DNA of 64,000 nucleotides from Actinomycetota bacterium (GTDB taxonomy: Bacteria > Actinomycetota > Actinomycetes > Nanopelagicales > Nanopelagicaceae), in the NCBI GenBank assembly GCA_016870795.1, contig VGAJ01000001.1, forward strand, positions 1 to 64,000, read 5' to 3'. Of the stretch, positions 26,602-34,802 are shown piece by piece. The notes below the pieces were generated by a model. It saw only the letters and a list, made by a program, of their open reading frames with translations. It did no database searches and was not told the origin of the DNA. Position 1 is the first letter of the stretch, and each line of letters begins with the position of its first letter. Both the position numbers and the translations under genes were made by a program.

Positions 26602-27117
26602 TTACGCCCCTCTAAGTTTACGTCTTGCAGCCAGCTCATCTGAATCAGTTCGGGTAGATATCGCTCCATCGCTTAAATTCTCTGCTTGAAGGTGAGAGAG
26701 CGAGCCTTCAACTTCATTCCAAACTTTGCCAATGGCGATACCAAATACTCCTTGGCCTCCTTGAAGCAGATCGAAGATCTCCTCAGAGCTAGTGCACTCA
26801 TAGATTGAGGCTCCATCGCTCATTAGAGTAATTCTTGCTAGATCCTCTACCCCGCGTTCGCGAAGATGGGTAACAGCGCTTCTAATGTTTTGCAGCGATA
26901 CGCCAGTATCAAGAAGGCGCTTAACAATTTTTAGAACCAAGATGTCTTTAAACCCATAGAGCCTTGAACTTCCAGAACCGCTTGCTCCCCTCACAGTTGG
27001 TTCAACCAAACCAGTTCTTGCCCAGTAATCAAGTTGTCGGTATGAGATTCCGGCTGCTGAGCAGGCAGATGCGCCGCGATAACCAAGTTCTAGAGAACTC
27101 AATTGATCCTCTTCCAT
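26602..27117 (-). CDS. MerR-family transcriptional regulator (Rv1830-like)
   Basis: 171-residue regulator with a MerR-type winged helix at residues 19-85 ('GISYRQLDYWARTGLVEPTV', 'RLYGFKDILVLKIVKRLLDTGVSLQNI') and a short C-terminal part of unknown ligand. In actinobacteria this MerR sits between the bifunctional nuclease gene and gcvP, matching the location of mycobacterial Rv1830. It may control gcvP or its own promoter. A 17-base inverted repeat (AACCT-N7-AGGTT) lies about 95 bases upstream of the start. Confidence 0.85.
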   Translation of the reverse strand: MEEDQLSSLELGYRGASACSAAGISYRQLDYWARTGLVEPTVRGASGSGSSRLYGFKDILVLKIVKRLLDTGVSLQNIRSAVTHLRERGVEDLARITLMSDGASIYECTSSEEIFDLLQGGQGVFGIAIGKVWNEVEGSLSHLQAENLSDGAISTRTDSDELAARRKLRGA

Positions 27118-27210
27118 TTGCGCGCCTCGCGATTCAATCAGGGAAGTTCTGCGGGTAAGGAAGTAACGGTAAGGCTAGCGATGCTTGGAATCAATGACCG
27201 ACACTCTCCA

Positions 27211-27227
27211 AACCTAAAGTTGAGGTT
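27211..27227 (-). promoter_or_regulatory. Inverted repeat, possible MerR-type operator
   Basis: AACCT-AAAGTTG-AGGTT (plus strand) in the 108-base gap upstream of the MerR gene and running over the 3' end of the membrane-protein ORF. Short dyads of this size are typical MerR operators; assignment to the adjacent regulator is inference. Confidence 0.35.
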
Positions 27228-27624
27228 AATGGTTTCGCCTTCTTCCTCTCAATCCATAGATATAGGCCAGAGTAAAGAGAGCGCCCACAAGGGAGTAGGC
27301 CACCTTGCCTATCCCCCATGGGGCGGGCGTAAGGAACGTAAGCAGGGTTAAAAGGGTGCATATACCAACCATCAAAACTCCAACTTGTCGTAGCGCCCGC
27401 TCTGGAGCAAAGGCGGCAACTAAAGGCATCATCACTGAGGCTATGAGAAGACAGACGCCAATCATTCTCATCGCCCAGACTAATTCATCGCTATAGCCAA
27501 CTGGGCCTATCTCTATTTTAAGAAACTGAAGAAATGATTGCGGAGCGGCAACAAGAGCTAGAGCTGAGAGGGCAAAAACTATCGCGCCCATACGAAGAGT
27601 TAAAGCCAGGCGCCTTGCCAACAT
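27226..27624 (-). CDS. Small four-helix membrane protein, unrecognised
   Basis: 132-residue protein made almost entirely of four hydrophobic segments, with a short Arg-rich N-terminus ('MLARRLALTLR') and a positive C-terminus ('GLRGRRRNH'), giving a likely cytoplasmic location of both ends. No enzymatic motif and no family I recognise. It lies 8 bases after the bifunctional nuclease gene on the same strand, so it may be the last gene of the garA-ftsR-bfn unit. Confidence 0.65.
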   Translation of the reverse strand: MLARRLALTLRMGAIVFALSALALVAAPQSFLQFLKIEIGPVGYSDELVWAMRMIGVCLLIASVMMPLVAAFAPERALRQVGVLMVGICTLLTLLTFLTPAPWGIGKVAYSLVGALFTLAYIYGLRGRRRNH

Positions 27625-27632
27625 CTCTTCTC

Positions 27633-28103
27633 CTATCCCAGAAAATCCTCTGGATTAATCTGATCTAGAAACTCCTTAAACTTTTCAACTTCATCATCTG
27701 ATTGATCGGGAATCTCGATGCCAGCATCACTAAGAAGAGCCTCGCTTGCAAGAATGGGAGAACCAGTTCGCAAAGCGAGTGCAATAGCATCACTGGGTCT
27801 AGATGAGACGCTGATTCCTCCTTGCAGATTGATAAGCGAGTAGAAGATTCCATCTCTCAGCTCAGTTAAATGGATGGAATCGATAGAAACTTGCAGCGAG
27901 GCTAGAAGATCCTTCATAAGATCATGAGTCAGCGGCCTAGGCGGTGTTACTTCTTGCTGCGCAAAAGCGATAGCGGTTGCCTCAACGGCGCCAATCCAAA
28001 TAGGTAAATATCTCTCGCCACCAATTTCTTTCAAAAGAACAATTGGTTGATTAGAGGGCATCTCAACTCTCACCCCGATTACATCAAGGGCGTGAAAATT
28101 CAT
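27633..28103 (-). CDS. Bifunctional nuclease (DUF151) family protein
   Basis: 156-residue member of the BFN/DUF151 family, homologue of mycobacterial Rv1829. Visible family pieces: 'GVRVEMPSNQPIVLLKE', 'LPIWIGAVEATAIAFA', 'RPLTHDLMKDLL', and 'SSRPSDAIALALRTGSPI'. Plant and archaeal relatives have nuclease activity; bacterial function is poorly known. ATGA overlap with ftsR (28100-28103) indicates coupled translation. Confidence 0.9.
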   Translation of the reverse strand: MNFHALDVIGVRVEMPSNQPIVLLKEIGGERYLPIWIGAVEATAIAFAQQEVTPPRPLTHDLMKDLLASLQVSIDSIHLTELRDGIFYSLINLQGGISVSSRPSDAIALALRTGSPILASEALLSDAGIEIPDQSDDEVEKFKEFLDQINPEDFLG

Positions 28104-28813
28104 CTTGCGCGATTCAAACCAGAGCGAACTAGCGCTGCGTGAAGTCTCACAGATAGAGATGCTATCTCTCTTGAAACTTCTTGCGCTCTTGCTTTTGAAT
28201 CAGGATTCTTTTGACGAAGAAGTGGGGTGATTACTTGCTCAACCAATCCAACTTCTCGATCAGCAGCGGTTTTAAAGGCTCTTAGATGCCTTCCTTCAAT
28301 ACCGAAGCCAGAGATTTCAGCAACAACCTTTGCAACAGTTAGCGCATCGCCATCATAGTGACGACCTTTTAGCTCGATAAGACCATATCCTTCAAGCTCT
28401 ACCAATTGCTCCTCACTAATTCCTGAATTTGAAATGAGCTCATCTCTGGAGAGTTTCATCTCGCTCTGCTCAATGAAGGCAGAGGCAGATAGGGCGCTAT
28501 CTACACTTGATAGTCGGGCTATTGGAGCGCCATTAACGCTAGCTGCTGGTTCAAGGCCTCTGTCAAGGGCATCAAGATTATCTTTGATTACCTTAAGCGG
28601 CAGATATTGATCACGCTGAGCAAGAAGAACATAGCGAAGACGCTCTAGATCAACTGATGTGAACTTTCGATATCCAGAGGGAGTCCGCTGCGGCTCAATG
28701 AGCCCCTCTGATTCTAGAAAGCGAATCTTTGAGATAGTCACATCTGGAAAATCTGAACGCAACTTTCCTAATACCTCACCAATACTTAAGTATGCTCTAG
28801 CTGGAACACTCAT
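28100..28813 (-). CDS. ftsR: MerR-family regulator FtsR (Rv1828-like)
   Basis: 237-residue regulator: N-terminal winged helix of MerR type ('LSIGEVLGKLRSDFPDVTISKIRFLESEGLIEPQRTPSG' region), then a helical C-terminal domain. It matches the actinobacterial FtsR family that in corynebacteria activates ftsZ transcription, and the locus order garA-ftsR-bfn matches mycobacteria (Rv1827-Rv1828-Rv1829). It overlaps both neighbours by ATGA. Confidence 0.88.
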   Translation of the reverse strand: MSVPARAYLSIGEVLGKLRSDFPDVTISKIRFLESEGLIEPQRTPSGYRKFTSVDLERLRYVLLAQRDQYLPLKVIKDNLDALDRGLEPAASVNGAPIARLSSVDSALSASAFIEQSEMKLSRDELISNSGISEEQLVELEGYGLIELKGRHYDGDALTVAKVVAEISGFGIEGRHLRAFKTAADREVGLVEQVITPLLRQKNPDSKARAQEVSREIASLSVRLHAALVRSGLNRAR

Positions 28814-29253
28814 CCTCTAACCCTTCCGCCGATAAAGAAATGCAAACGATATTTTCCAATATGTAACTCTGAACCATCATGTAGCTCGCCCTGATCACTT
28901 ATCTTTCCATCAAGGTAAGTTCCATTTAAACTTCCGCTATCTTTAAAGCTATAGCTTTTGCCATTTCTAATAACTTCAGCATGTTTTCTAGATACTGTTA
29001 CATCATCTAAGAAAATATCGCAATCAACTGCTCGACCAATCACAGTTCGATCTGAATTAATTAAAAAACGAGCGCCTTTTCCCGGACCGCTTAATGAAAT
29101 TAACATGGCAGAACCCTCGTCAAGTGCGTTGATTACATCTCGCTCTTCTTGGCTGGTTTTATCAAGCAGTAGCGAGAGCTGATCTGAAACTGGTCTTAGC
29201 GAGCCCATATTGATAGTTCGAGTTAGGTCGCGCTGGTTATCTTCTTGCTCCAC
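28810..29253 (-). CDS. garA: FHA-domain metabolic regulator, GarA/OdhI-like
   Basis: 147-residue FHA protein. The fork-head-associated domain spans about residues 48-143 with the phosphothreonine-binding residues in 'VIGRAVDCDIFLDDVTVSRKHAEV' (Arg74, Ser88, His91) and 'DSGSLNGTYLDG'. GarA/OdhI inhibits 2-oxoglutarate dehydrogenase and controls glutamate metabolism depending on phosphorylation of an N-terminal ETTS motif. Here that motif is missing and the N-terminus reads 'LTRTINMGSL' (Thr11/Thr13). GTG start with a strong Shine-Dalgarno (AAGGAGG), so this gene does have a leader. ATGA overlap with ftsR. Confidence 0.9.
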   Translation of the reverse strand: MEQEDNQRDLTRTINMGSLRPVSDQLSLLLDKTSQEERDVINALDEGSAMLISLSGPGKGARFLINSDRTVIGRAVDCDIFLDDVTVSRKHAEVIRNGKSYSFKDSGSLNGTYLDGKISDQGELHDGSELHIGKYRLHFFIGGRVRG

Positions 29254-29294
29254 AGCGCCTCCTTACTCTCAACCAAAGGCTAAGGCTCAAGAGA

Positions 29295-29315
29295 GCCTCA
29301 CCGTTATCTTGAGGC
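29295..29315. promoter_or_regulatory. Inverted repeat GCCTCA-N9-TGAGGC upstream of garA
   Basis: Perfect 6-base arms spaced by nine bases, about 40-60 bases before the garA start codon in the garA/gcvH gap. It has no U-run, so an operator is more likely than a terminator. Candidate for control of the garA-ftsR-bfn unit, possibly by the encoded MerR proteins; unproven. Confidence 0.4.
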
Positions 29316-29343
29316 TGACACTAGGCGCGAGATAAGGGTTGAG

Positions 29344-29727
29344 TCAAGCGGTGAGTGAGGCGTAATCCCCTGCTGAGAGCAAGCTTTCTAGCTCACTGGG
29401 AGTTGAAATCTCAACTTCAAAGATCCATCCCGCACCATAAGGCTCCTTATTCAAAACCTCTGGGGCGCTATCTAATGAGTCATTAATTAATATAACTTTT
29501 CCAGTTAATGGGGCATAGATCTCAGAGACGCTCTTAGTTGATTCCACTTCGCCGCAGACCTTGCCAGCACCGATTTCATCGCCGAGTTTTGGCAATTGAA
29601 TATAGACAATGTCGCCGAGTGCTAATTGAGCATAATCAGTAATTCCAACCCGGTAGCGATTAGTTGAAACTTCGCTAACCCACTCATGCTCTTTGGTATA
29701 TCTCAACAGATCTGGAATGTTTGTCAC
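29344..29727 (-). CDS. gcvH: Glycine cleavage system H protein
   Basis: 127-residue lipoyl carrier protein. The lipoylation lysine is K65 in 'GEVESTKSVSEIYAP', within a normal H-protein fold ('YTKEHEWV' at the N-terminus, 'PYGAGWIFEVEIS' near the C-terminus). Shuttles the aminomethyl group between GcvP, GcvT and the lipoamide dehydrogenase. Two bases after the phosphatidyltransferase stop codon, so it is likely cotranscribed with it and tRNA-Pro. Confidence 0.96.
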   Translation of the reverse strand: MTNIPDLLRYTKEHEWVSEVSTNRYRVGITDYAQLALGDIVYIQLPKLGDEIGAGKVCGEVESTKSVSEIYAPLTGKVILINDSLDSAPEVLNKEPYGAGWIFEVEISTPSELESLLSAGDYASLTA

Positions 29728-29729
29728 AA

Positions 29730-30278
29730 CTATCCCCTCTTTAAGCTCTTAATACCTGAGCGAGCGTAACTTAAACCAGTTAATAGGTATAACCCAATTC
29801 CCCATCCTGCAAAGCCCCATCCAAAGATATAAGCGGCATCAGAGATCGACCCTGAAGTGGAATCGGTAAGTAGCAGTAAGGGAAGGGCATAGAGCAAGTT
29901 AAAAGTTGCTGCCTTTCCTAAATAGGTAACCTTAAAAGGCGGTATGGCCTTTGATTTCATCACTATTAGAAGAAGACCCAGCAGAATATCTCTACCGGCA
30001 ATCAAAGCTAATACCCATAGGGGAACCACTTGGGTTGCAAACATTGCTATAAGAACCGAGATTATGTAGAGGCGATCAACAGCTGGATCCATTAACTCGC
30101 CTAGTCGAGATTCTTGGTTCCAGGCCCGAGCAAGCTTTCCATCAAAATAATCAGTAGCTCCAGCAATAACTAGGGTGAGAATCGCAAGGCCCATCTCTTC
30201 TCGCACTAGAACCAAATAGAGAAAAACCGGGATGCCCAAGGCGCGGGCCATCGTTAATAGATTTGGAATGGTAAACAC
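29730..30278 (-). CDS. CDP-alcohol phosphatidyltransferase family protein (PgsA-like)
   Basis: 182-residue integral membrane enzyme. The family motif D-x2-D-G-x2-A-R-x8-G-x3-D-x3-D is intact as 'DYFDGKLARAWNQESRLGEL' then 'MDPAVD'. The N-terminal 'IPNLLTMARALGIPVFLYLVL' is typical of phosphatidylglycerophosphate or cardiolipin synthases; mycobacterial pgsA2 (Rv1822) is in this neighbourhood. The alcohol acceptor is not certain. The GTG start lies one base beyond the 3' end of tRNA-Pro, so release of the tRNA would give an mRNA beginning at or one base before GUG. Confidence 0.85.
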   Translation of the reverse strand: MFTIPNLLTMARALGIPVFLYLVLVREEMGLAILTLVIAGATDYFDGKLARAWNQESRLGELMDPAVDRLYIISVLIAMFATQVVPLWVLALIAGRDILLGLLLIVMKSKAIPPFKVTYLGKAATFNLLYALPLLLLTDSTSGSISDAAYIFGWGFAGWGIGLYLLTGLSYARSGIKSLKRG

Positions 30279-30279
30279 G

Positions 30280-30353
30280 TCGGGACGAGAGGATTTGAAC
30301 CTCCGACCACATGACCCCCAGCCATGTGCGCTACCAAGCTGCGCTACGTCCCG
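30280..30353 (-). tRNA. tRNA-Pro (anticodon GGG)
   Basis: 74-nt tRNA: acceptor CGGGACG pairs perfectly with CGTCCCG, D-arm contains AGCTTGGTAGC, the anticodon loop CTGGGGG reads GGG, and the T-loop GGTTCAAATCC is standard. Discriminator A at 30280; CCA is not encoded. It ends one base before the GTG of the downstream pgsA-like gene. Confidence 0.96.
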
Positions 30354-30387
30354 CAGAAACTTAGACAGATTCTACTTAATTTGCTTC

Positions 30388-32358
30388 TTAACGCTCTCTT
30401 ATGCGAACAGAGACTCTAATTGGTGAGCCTGAAAACCCAAATTCTTCACGTAGGCGTCTTTCAATAAATCGACGATAAGAGGCTTCAAGAAATTCTGTCG
30501 CAAAGATAACGAAGGTAGGCGGCGCAATTCCAGCCTGAGTCGCAAAAAGAATTTTTGGTTGTTTCCCGCCTCTTAGAGGTGGTGGGGTGCTGCCTACTAG
30601 TTGCCCTAAGAAAGAATTAAGCCTTCCGGTTGGAACTCTTGCCTCCCAGCTTTCAAGAGATCTTTGAATAGCAGGAAGCAATTTATCTTTATGCCAACCT
30701 GTCTTTGCTGAAATATTGACCCGCTCGGCCCACTCCACTTGGTCAAAATTTCGCTCAGTTTCTTTATCTAAAACTACTCGCCGATCTTCATCAACTAGAT
30801 CCCACTTATTTAATCCAATGACTAAAGCTTTTCCTGAATCTTCAACCATAGTAATGATTCTTAAATCCTGCTCAGTAATAGGCGTTGCGGCATCGATAAT
30901 CATGATGACCACCTCAGCATTTTCAATGGCTCTCTCAGTTCGAAGGGCAGCGTAATACTCAGAGCCTGAGGCTTGATGAGCCCTTCTTCTAATGCCTGCT
31001 GTATCAATAAAGCGCCAGGTCTTATCGCCTAAATCAATTAGCTCATCTACTGGATCTCTTGTCGTTCCTTCTGCGTCATCAACTAGTGAGCGAGTAGAGC
31101 CAGCAAAGGAATTTAGAAGGCTGCTCTTACCAACGTTTGGCCTTCCAACAATTGCGATCCTTCGATATCCATCATCAATTCGGCTTGCTCCAACTTCTGG
31201 CAGCTGTGAAACTATAAGATCTAGTAGGTCTCCGCTTCCTCTGCCATGTGCCGCTGAGATGAAGTGAGGCTCACCTAAACCTAGATTCCATAAAGAATGG
31301 GCATCAAGTTCATCTTTCTCAGAATCAACTTTATTGGCAATCAACATCACAGGTTTCTTTGATTTGCGAAGCACGGATATCAGAGCGTCATCATCTGATT
31401 GCTGACCAACTTGAGCATCAACTACAAAGAGAACTAGATCAGCATCTGAGATGGCAGACTCCGCAGCATCTGAGATTTTTAGCGCAATACCTTCAGAAGT
31501 TGGCTCCCATCCTCCGGTATCGATGACCATAAAGGTCTTGCCATTCCACTCTGCCTCATAGCTAACTCGATCTCTTGTTACACCTGGGGTATCTTCAATA
31601 ATCGCCTCACGAGAGCCGATAATTCGATTAACTAGAGTGGATTTACCAACATTTGGCCTTCCAACTATCACAACTCTTGGAAGGCCAATAAGTCTTCTGC
31701 TCTTTAGAATATTCCAGATATAGGCAACAGTTTCATCAAGAGTTAGATTCGTTGAATCAACGATGATGGCATCCTCTGCCTTTCTAAGTGGAGATACTGC
31801 GCGGGTGCTATCAACTTGATCCCTATTTGATAAAGATGCAGCAACGCTATCTGGGGAGCTAGTCTCTAAACCCCTTGATTTATCCTCTAAATCACGCCTT
31901 ATTGCTCTAGCGTTAATATCAGCTTGTAGCCATATCTTTAAGCTTGCAGTAGGTGCGACAACAGTTCCTATATCTCTGCCTTCAACAACGATTCCATTCT
32001 TAGCGCTCTCAATAATAACTCTCTGCAACGCTACTAATTCTTTTCTTAGCTCCGGCCAACTACTGACCCTTGAAACAGCTGAGGTAACTTCCGCACTTCT
32101 TATCGCCTCAGATACATCTACTCCCCCGCAAAGCGTGATCGGATTGCTTGGGTCAGTTTTAAAGAGAATTGGAGAACTTTTAAGAGCAATTAATAATTTA
32201 TCTGCGCTATCAATAGCATTCTCAATTGCAAGCCATGTAGCAGCGCGATAAAGCGCGCCCGTGTCTAAATATAGCCAACCAGCTCGCTTAGCGATAGCTT
32301 TTGCAGTGGATGATTTTCCAGATCCACTTGGACCATCCATCGCAACTACTACTGTCAT
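30388..32358 (-). CDS. cmk-der: Fused cytidylate kinase / GTPase Der
   Basis: 656-residue fusion typical of many actinobacteria. Residues about 1-220 are cytidylate kinase ('[17 protein letters not shown]' P-loop, '[10 protein letters not shown]', '[10 protein letters not shown]', '[14 protein letters not shown]'). The rest is the double-GTPase ribosome-assembly factor Der: G-domain 1 '[14 protein letters not shown]', G-domain 2 '[14 protein letters not shown]' with 'NKWDLVD', and a C-terminal KH-like domain. I start at ATG 32358, which forms an ATGA overlap with the tyrA stop; the track's extra six residues are upstream. Links CMP/dCMP phosphorylation with 50S subunit maturation. Confidence 0.94.
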   Translation of the reverse strand: MTVVVAMDGPSGSGKSSTAKAIAKRAGWLYLDTGALYRAATWLAIENAIDSADKLLIALKSSPILFKTDPSNPITLCGGVDVSEAIRSAEVTSAVSRVSSWPELRKELVALQRVIIESAKNGIVVEGRDIGTVVAPTASLKIWLQADINARAIRRDLEDKSRGLETSSPDSVAASLSNRDQVDSTRAVSPLRKAEDAIIVDSTNLTLDETVAYIWNILKSRRLIGLPRVVIVGRPNVGKSTLVNRIIGSREAIIEDTPGVTRDRVSYEAEWNGKTFMVIDTGGWEPTSEGIALKISDAAESAISDADLVLFVVDAQVGQQSDDDALISVLRKSKKPVMLIANKVDSEKDELDAHSLWNLGLGEPHFISAAHGRGSGDLLDLIVSQLPEVGASRIDDGYRRIAIVGRPNVGKSSLLNSFAGSTRSLVDDAEGTTRDPVDELIDLGDKTWRFIDTAGIRRRAHQASGSEYYAALRTERAIENAEVVIMIIDAATPITEQDLRIITMVEDSGKALVIGLNKWDLVDEDRRVVLDKETERNFDQVEWAERVNISAKTGWHKDKLLPAIQRSLESWEARVPTGRLNSFLGQLVGSTPPPLRGGKQPKILFATQAGIAPPTFVIFATEFLEASYRRFIERRLREEFGFSGSPIRVSVRIRER

Positions 32359-33443
32359 CGGCGATGAACCTTCCAATCTTGATTCTTGAGGTGAGCTTCA
32401 ACTCGCTCGCCATCTTCAGGAGAGAAGGCTAGTGTGATTAAACCACTTTCTTGACCGGGTGAATGCTCAATCGATAAATCTTCAATATTGGCTTTGATAT
32501 GAGCGCATTCAGTAAATAATTGACTAAGAGCTCCTGGTTCATCTTTGATGACTACTAATAGGTGGAGATAATTTCTTGGTTTAGCGCCATGTTTGCCAGA
32601 AACTTTTGCTCGTCCTGAATTTCCCTTGAGAAAGAGAGTCTTAATCTCTTCTTGTTTAGATTCAGAAATTGCGCCTTTAAGTGTGAGAGCTTTGGAAATA
32701 AATTGATCGAGAGTGCTTAAAACTTCATCTTTATTTTCTAAAAGTATCTCACTCCAAAGCGCCCCATCACTTCCAGCAATTCTGGTCATATCTCTAAGGC
32801 CCTGCCCTGAGAGCTCAAGACCTGCGCCTATATCTTGAATTTCACTTGCTATTAGCGTGGATGCGATTTGAGGAAGGTGTGAGATTCTGGCCATTAAATG
32901 ATCGTGCTCTTTAGCGCTCATTTCATAGCTACTTGCCCCAAGAGCCTGAATTAGCTCTTTTGCCATTACAATGGCGCGGGCAGAAGTCTTGGCAGTTGGA
33001 GTAATGATCCACGCCCTACCATTGAAAAGATCTGCTTGAGCTGAAGATGCTCCTGAAACTTCGCGACCAGCCATTGGATGAGTTCCAACAAATTGCTCTG
33101 CAAGCACCGGTAATACTTCTATCTCTTGTATAAGGTTAGTTTTAACACTGCTAACATCTATAAATATTGATTTAGAGTTTGCAGCAAATTCGGCTTTTAG
33201 CGCAGATACAGTAGATGCTGGCGGAGTTGCGATGATAACTAGATCGAACTCCCTTCTCTCTTCCCCTTCTGCCTTTAGATACGGCGCCAGGAGATCTTTG
33301 GCAAGAGCCAAAGCTTTCTGATCGGCATCATCTATGGATACAAAGACCCCTTGATGCGCTAGAGCTAGCGCGATTGAGGTACCAATTAAGCCAGCACCTA
33401 CGATCCTTACTGATTGAATCTGAGGAGAAGCCTGCGCATTCAT
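32355..33443 (-). CDS. tyrA: Prephenate dehydrogenase with C-terminal ACT domain
   Basis: 362-residue NAD-dependent enzyme of tyrosine biosynthesis. It has the Rossmann motif '[18 protein letters not shown]' at residues 15-32, '[16 protein letters not shown]' around the catalytic His, and '[13 protein letters not shown]'. A C-terminal ACT domain (about 290-362, '[16 protein letters not shown]') is a probable site for tyrosine feedback. It follows aroH with a one-base overlap: the two consecutive steps chorismate to prephenate to 4-hydroxyphenylpyruvate are cotranscribed. Confidence 0.94.
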   Translation of the reverse strand: MNAQASPQIQSVRIVGAGLIGTSIALALAHQGVFVSIDDADQKALALAKDLLAPYLKAEGEERREFDLVIIATPPASTVSALKAEFAANSKSIFIDVSSVKTNLIQEIEVLPVLAEQFVGTHPMAGREVSGASSAQADLFNGRAWIITPTAKTSARAIVMAKELIQALGASSYEMSAKEHDHLMARISHLPQIASTLIASEIQDIGAGLELSGQGLRDMTRIAGSDGALWSEILLENKDEVLSTLDQFISKALTLKGAISESKQEEIKTLFLKGNSGRAKVSGKHGAKPRNYLHLLVVIKDEPGALSQLFTECAHIKANIEDLSIEHSPGQESGLITLAFSPEDGERVEAHLKNQDWKVHRR

Positions 33444-33805
33444 TACTGAGCTATATCTTTGCGAAGAGTGACCGCGCCGCGAAGGTAAATATGTGAAATT
33501 TGATCCTGGTTCAGCTCTGTGTGGCAGTGGAGCATCAAACGAATAGTTCTTGGAAGGCTTGTTGGCACAGCCATTTCGACCGCGCAGATTAAAGGGACTT
33601 TTTCAAGGCCCATGGCTCTGGCTGAAGCAGCCGGAAAGTCGCTAACCAGATCTGGGGTGCAGGTAAAAAGCATAGAGATCAGATCGGTAGTATTGAGCTT
33701 ATTGGCCTCGAGAACTTTTGAAACTAGTTCCACGACAGCTTCTTGCATCAAGACCGGATCATCACGGTCTATCTGAATAGCTCCTCGTATTGCTCGCACG
33801 AACAC
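33443..33805 (-). CDS. aroH: Chorismate mutase (AroH type)
   Basis: 120-residue trimeric mutase of the B. subtilis AroH fold: 'RAIRGAIQIDRD' with the substrate Arg at the N-terminus, 'CAVEMAVPTSLPRTIRLMLH' holding the active-site Glu and Arg, and 'IYLRGAVTLRKD' at the C-terminus. Converts chorismate to prephenate. Starts at GTG 33805, with TAAAAT (33817-33812) six bases upstream and no Shine-Dalgarno: leaderless. The unusual AT-rich palindromic spacer lies directly upstream. Confidence 0.94.
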   Translation of the reverse strand: MFVRAIRGAIQIDRDDPVLMQEAVVELVSKVLEANKLNTTDLISMLFTCTPDLVSDFPAASARAMGLEKVPLICAVEMAVPTSLPRTIRLMLHCHTELNQDQISHIYLRGAVTLRKDIAQ

Positions 33806-34088
33806 TTTCAGATTTTACCCGTCTTGCCCTCTCTCCCGTGGGAAGCCGTCATAGTGTTTTATCGACTTATAGTTATCTCTATTTCAGCGATTTCGCGAAG
33901 AATTGTCGACAATTACCCGCAGACTAGGGGTTCGGTAGTAAAAGCTATATATCGACTTTTATGAGAAGGCGTAAGGCTAGAAAAGTCGATATATTAACTA
34001 TTCATATCCATGCAAAAAAACGTTATATCAATAAAGCGGTATTTACTAATATTAATAAAAACATATAACTATTAAACAATTAAACCGT
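33806..34088. promoter_or_regulatory. AT-rich spacer with palindromes upstream of aroH
   Basis: The largest non-rRNA gap in the window. It has a perfect 14-base palindrome AATTGTCGACAATT (33901-33914), a perfect 14-base inverted repeat ATATATCGACTTTT / AAAAGTCGATATAT (33947-33960 and 33981-33994, 20-base loop), another TCGACTT at 33862-33868, and a very AT-rich half (about 33990-34088). The aroH -10 box is at its lower end. No convincing gene; the 62-73-codon ORFs here have no family resemblance. Plausibly regulator sites for aromatic amino acid genes and the end of the rluB transcript. Confidence 0.5.
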
Positions 34089-34802
34089 TTATAGATTTAT
34101 GACTTCGACTTCATTTAGCGCTCGCCATTTGCCACTAGGTAGCTCCCCCAGCTTTATCGAACCAAAGGCTGTTCTGATCAAGCGAGTTACTGGAAATCCA
34201 ATCTCATCAAAGATTCTTCTAACCACGTGATTTCTTCCCTCATGGATGACGAGTTCGATAAAACCACCGAAACGGTTGACTGCCAAAGGGCGAGCTAAAC
34301 CATCATCCAATTCAACCCCCCTAGAGAGAAGATCGAGTGCTGCCCTTGGCAGAGCTTCCTCGGTGGCAACGAGATAGGTCTTCTTCACTTCAAAAGATGG
34401 ATGTGTGGCTTCATGGGCCCATTGGCCGTCATTGGTAACAATGATCAATCCTTCACTCTCCTTATCTAAGCGCCCTACATGAAATAGCCGTTCCTGCCAG
34501 TCAAGAAAATAGTCACTGAGACAGGGGCGACCTTCTGGGTCTGACATGGTGGACAAAACACCTGTAGGTTTATGGAACGCGAGATAAGTTTTGGTCTTTA
34601 CTGCTGTAATCGTTTCATTATCAACTTCAACTTTAGTCTTTATCGGGTCTATTTTCAGTCCTTGAGTGCGAATTACCTTGCCATCAACCTTAACCCGGCC
34701 CTGCTCGATGAGTTCTTCGCAGGCTCTACGGCTAGCTACGCCACAGTCGGCCATAAACTTTTGAAGTCTTACTAGTTCGGCCATAGCGGCCATCCTACTC
34801 AC
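34089..34802 (-). CDS. rluB: 23S rRNA pseudouridine synthase (RluB/RsuA family)
   Basis: 237-residue RNA-modifying enzyme: N-terminal S4 domain ('VRLQKFMADCGVASRRACEELI') followed by the pseudouridine synthase domain with catalytic Asp in 'HVGRLDKESEGLIIVTNDG' and a C-terminal 'IHEGRNHVVRRIFDEIG'. GTG at 34802 overlaps the scpB stop as GTGA; ATGs at 34793 and 34784 are possible alternative starts closer to the homologous N-terminus. Conserved neighbour of scpAB in actinobacteria. Confidence 0.92.
   Translation of the reverse strand: MSRMAAMAELVRLQKFMADCGVASRRACEELIEQGRVKVDGKVIRTQGLKIDPIKTKVEVDNETITAVKTKTYLAFHKPTGVLSTMSDPEGRPCLSDYFLDWQERLFHVGRLDKESEGLIIVTNDGQWAHEATHPSFEVKKTYLVATEEALPRAALDLLSRGVELDDGLARPLAVNRFGGFIELVIHEGRNHVVRRIFDEIGFPVTRLIRTAFGSIKLGELPSGKWRALNEVEVINL

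Noticed and set aside
33743-33964. 73-codon plus-strand ORF across the aroH start
   Set aside because: Overlaps a real gene antisense and runs through palindromes; no family resemblance.
33806-34088. T-box or tryptophan-type attenuator before aroH
   Set aside because: The aroH -10 box is six bases from GTG, so the palindromes lie upstream of transcription; no T-box or leader peptide seen.
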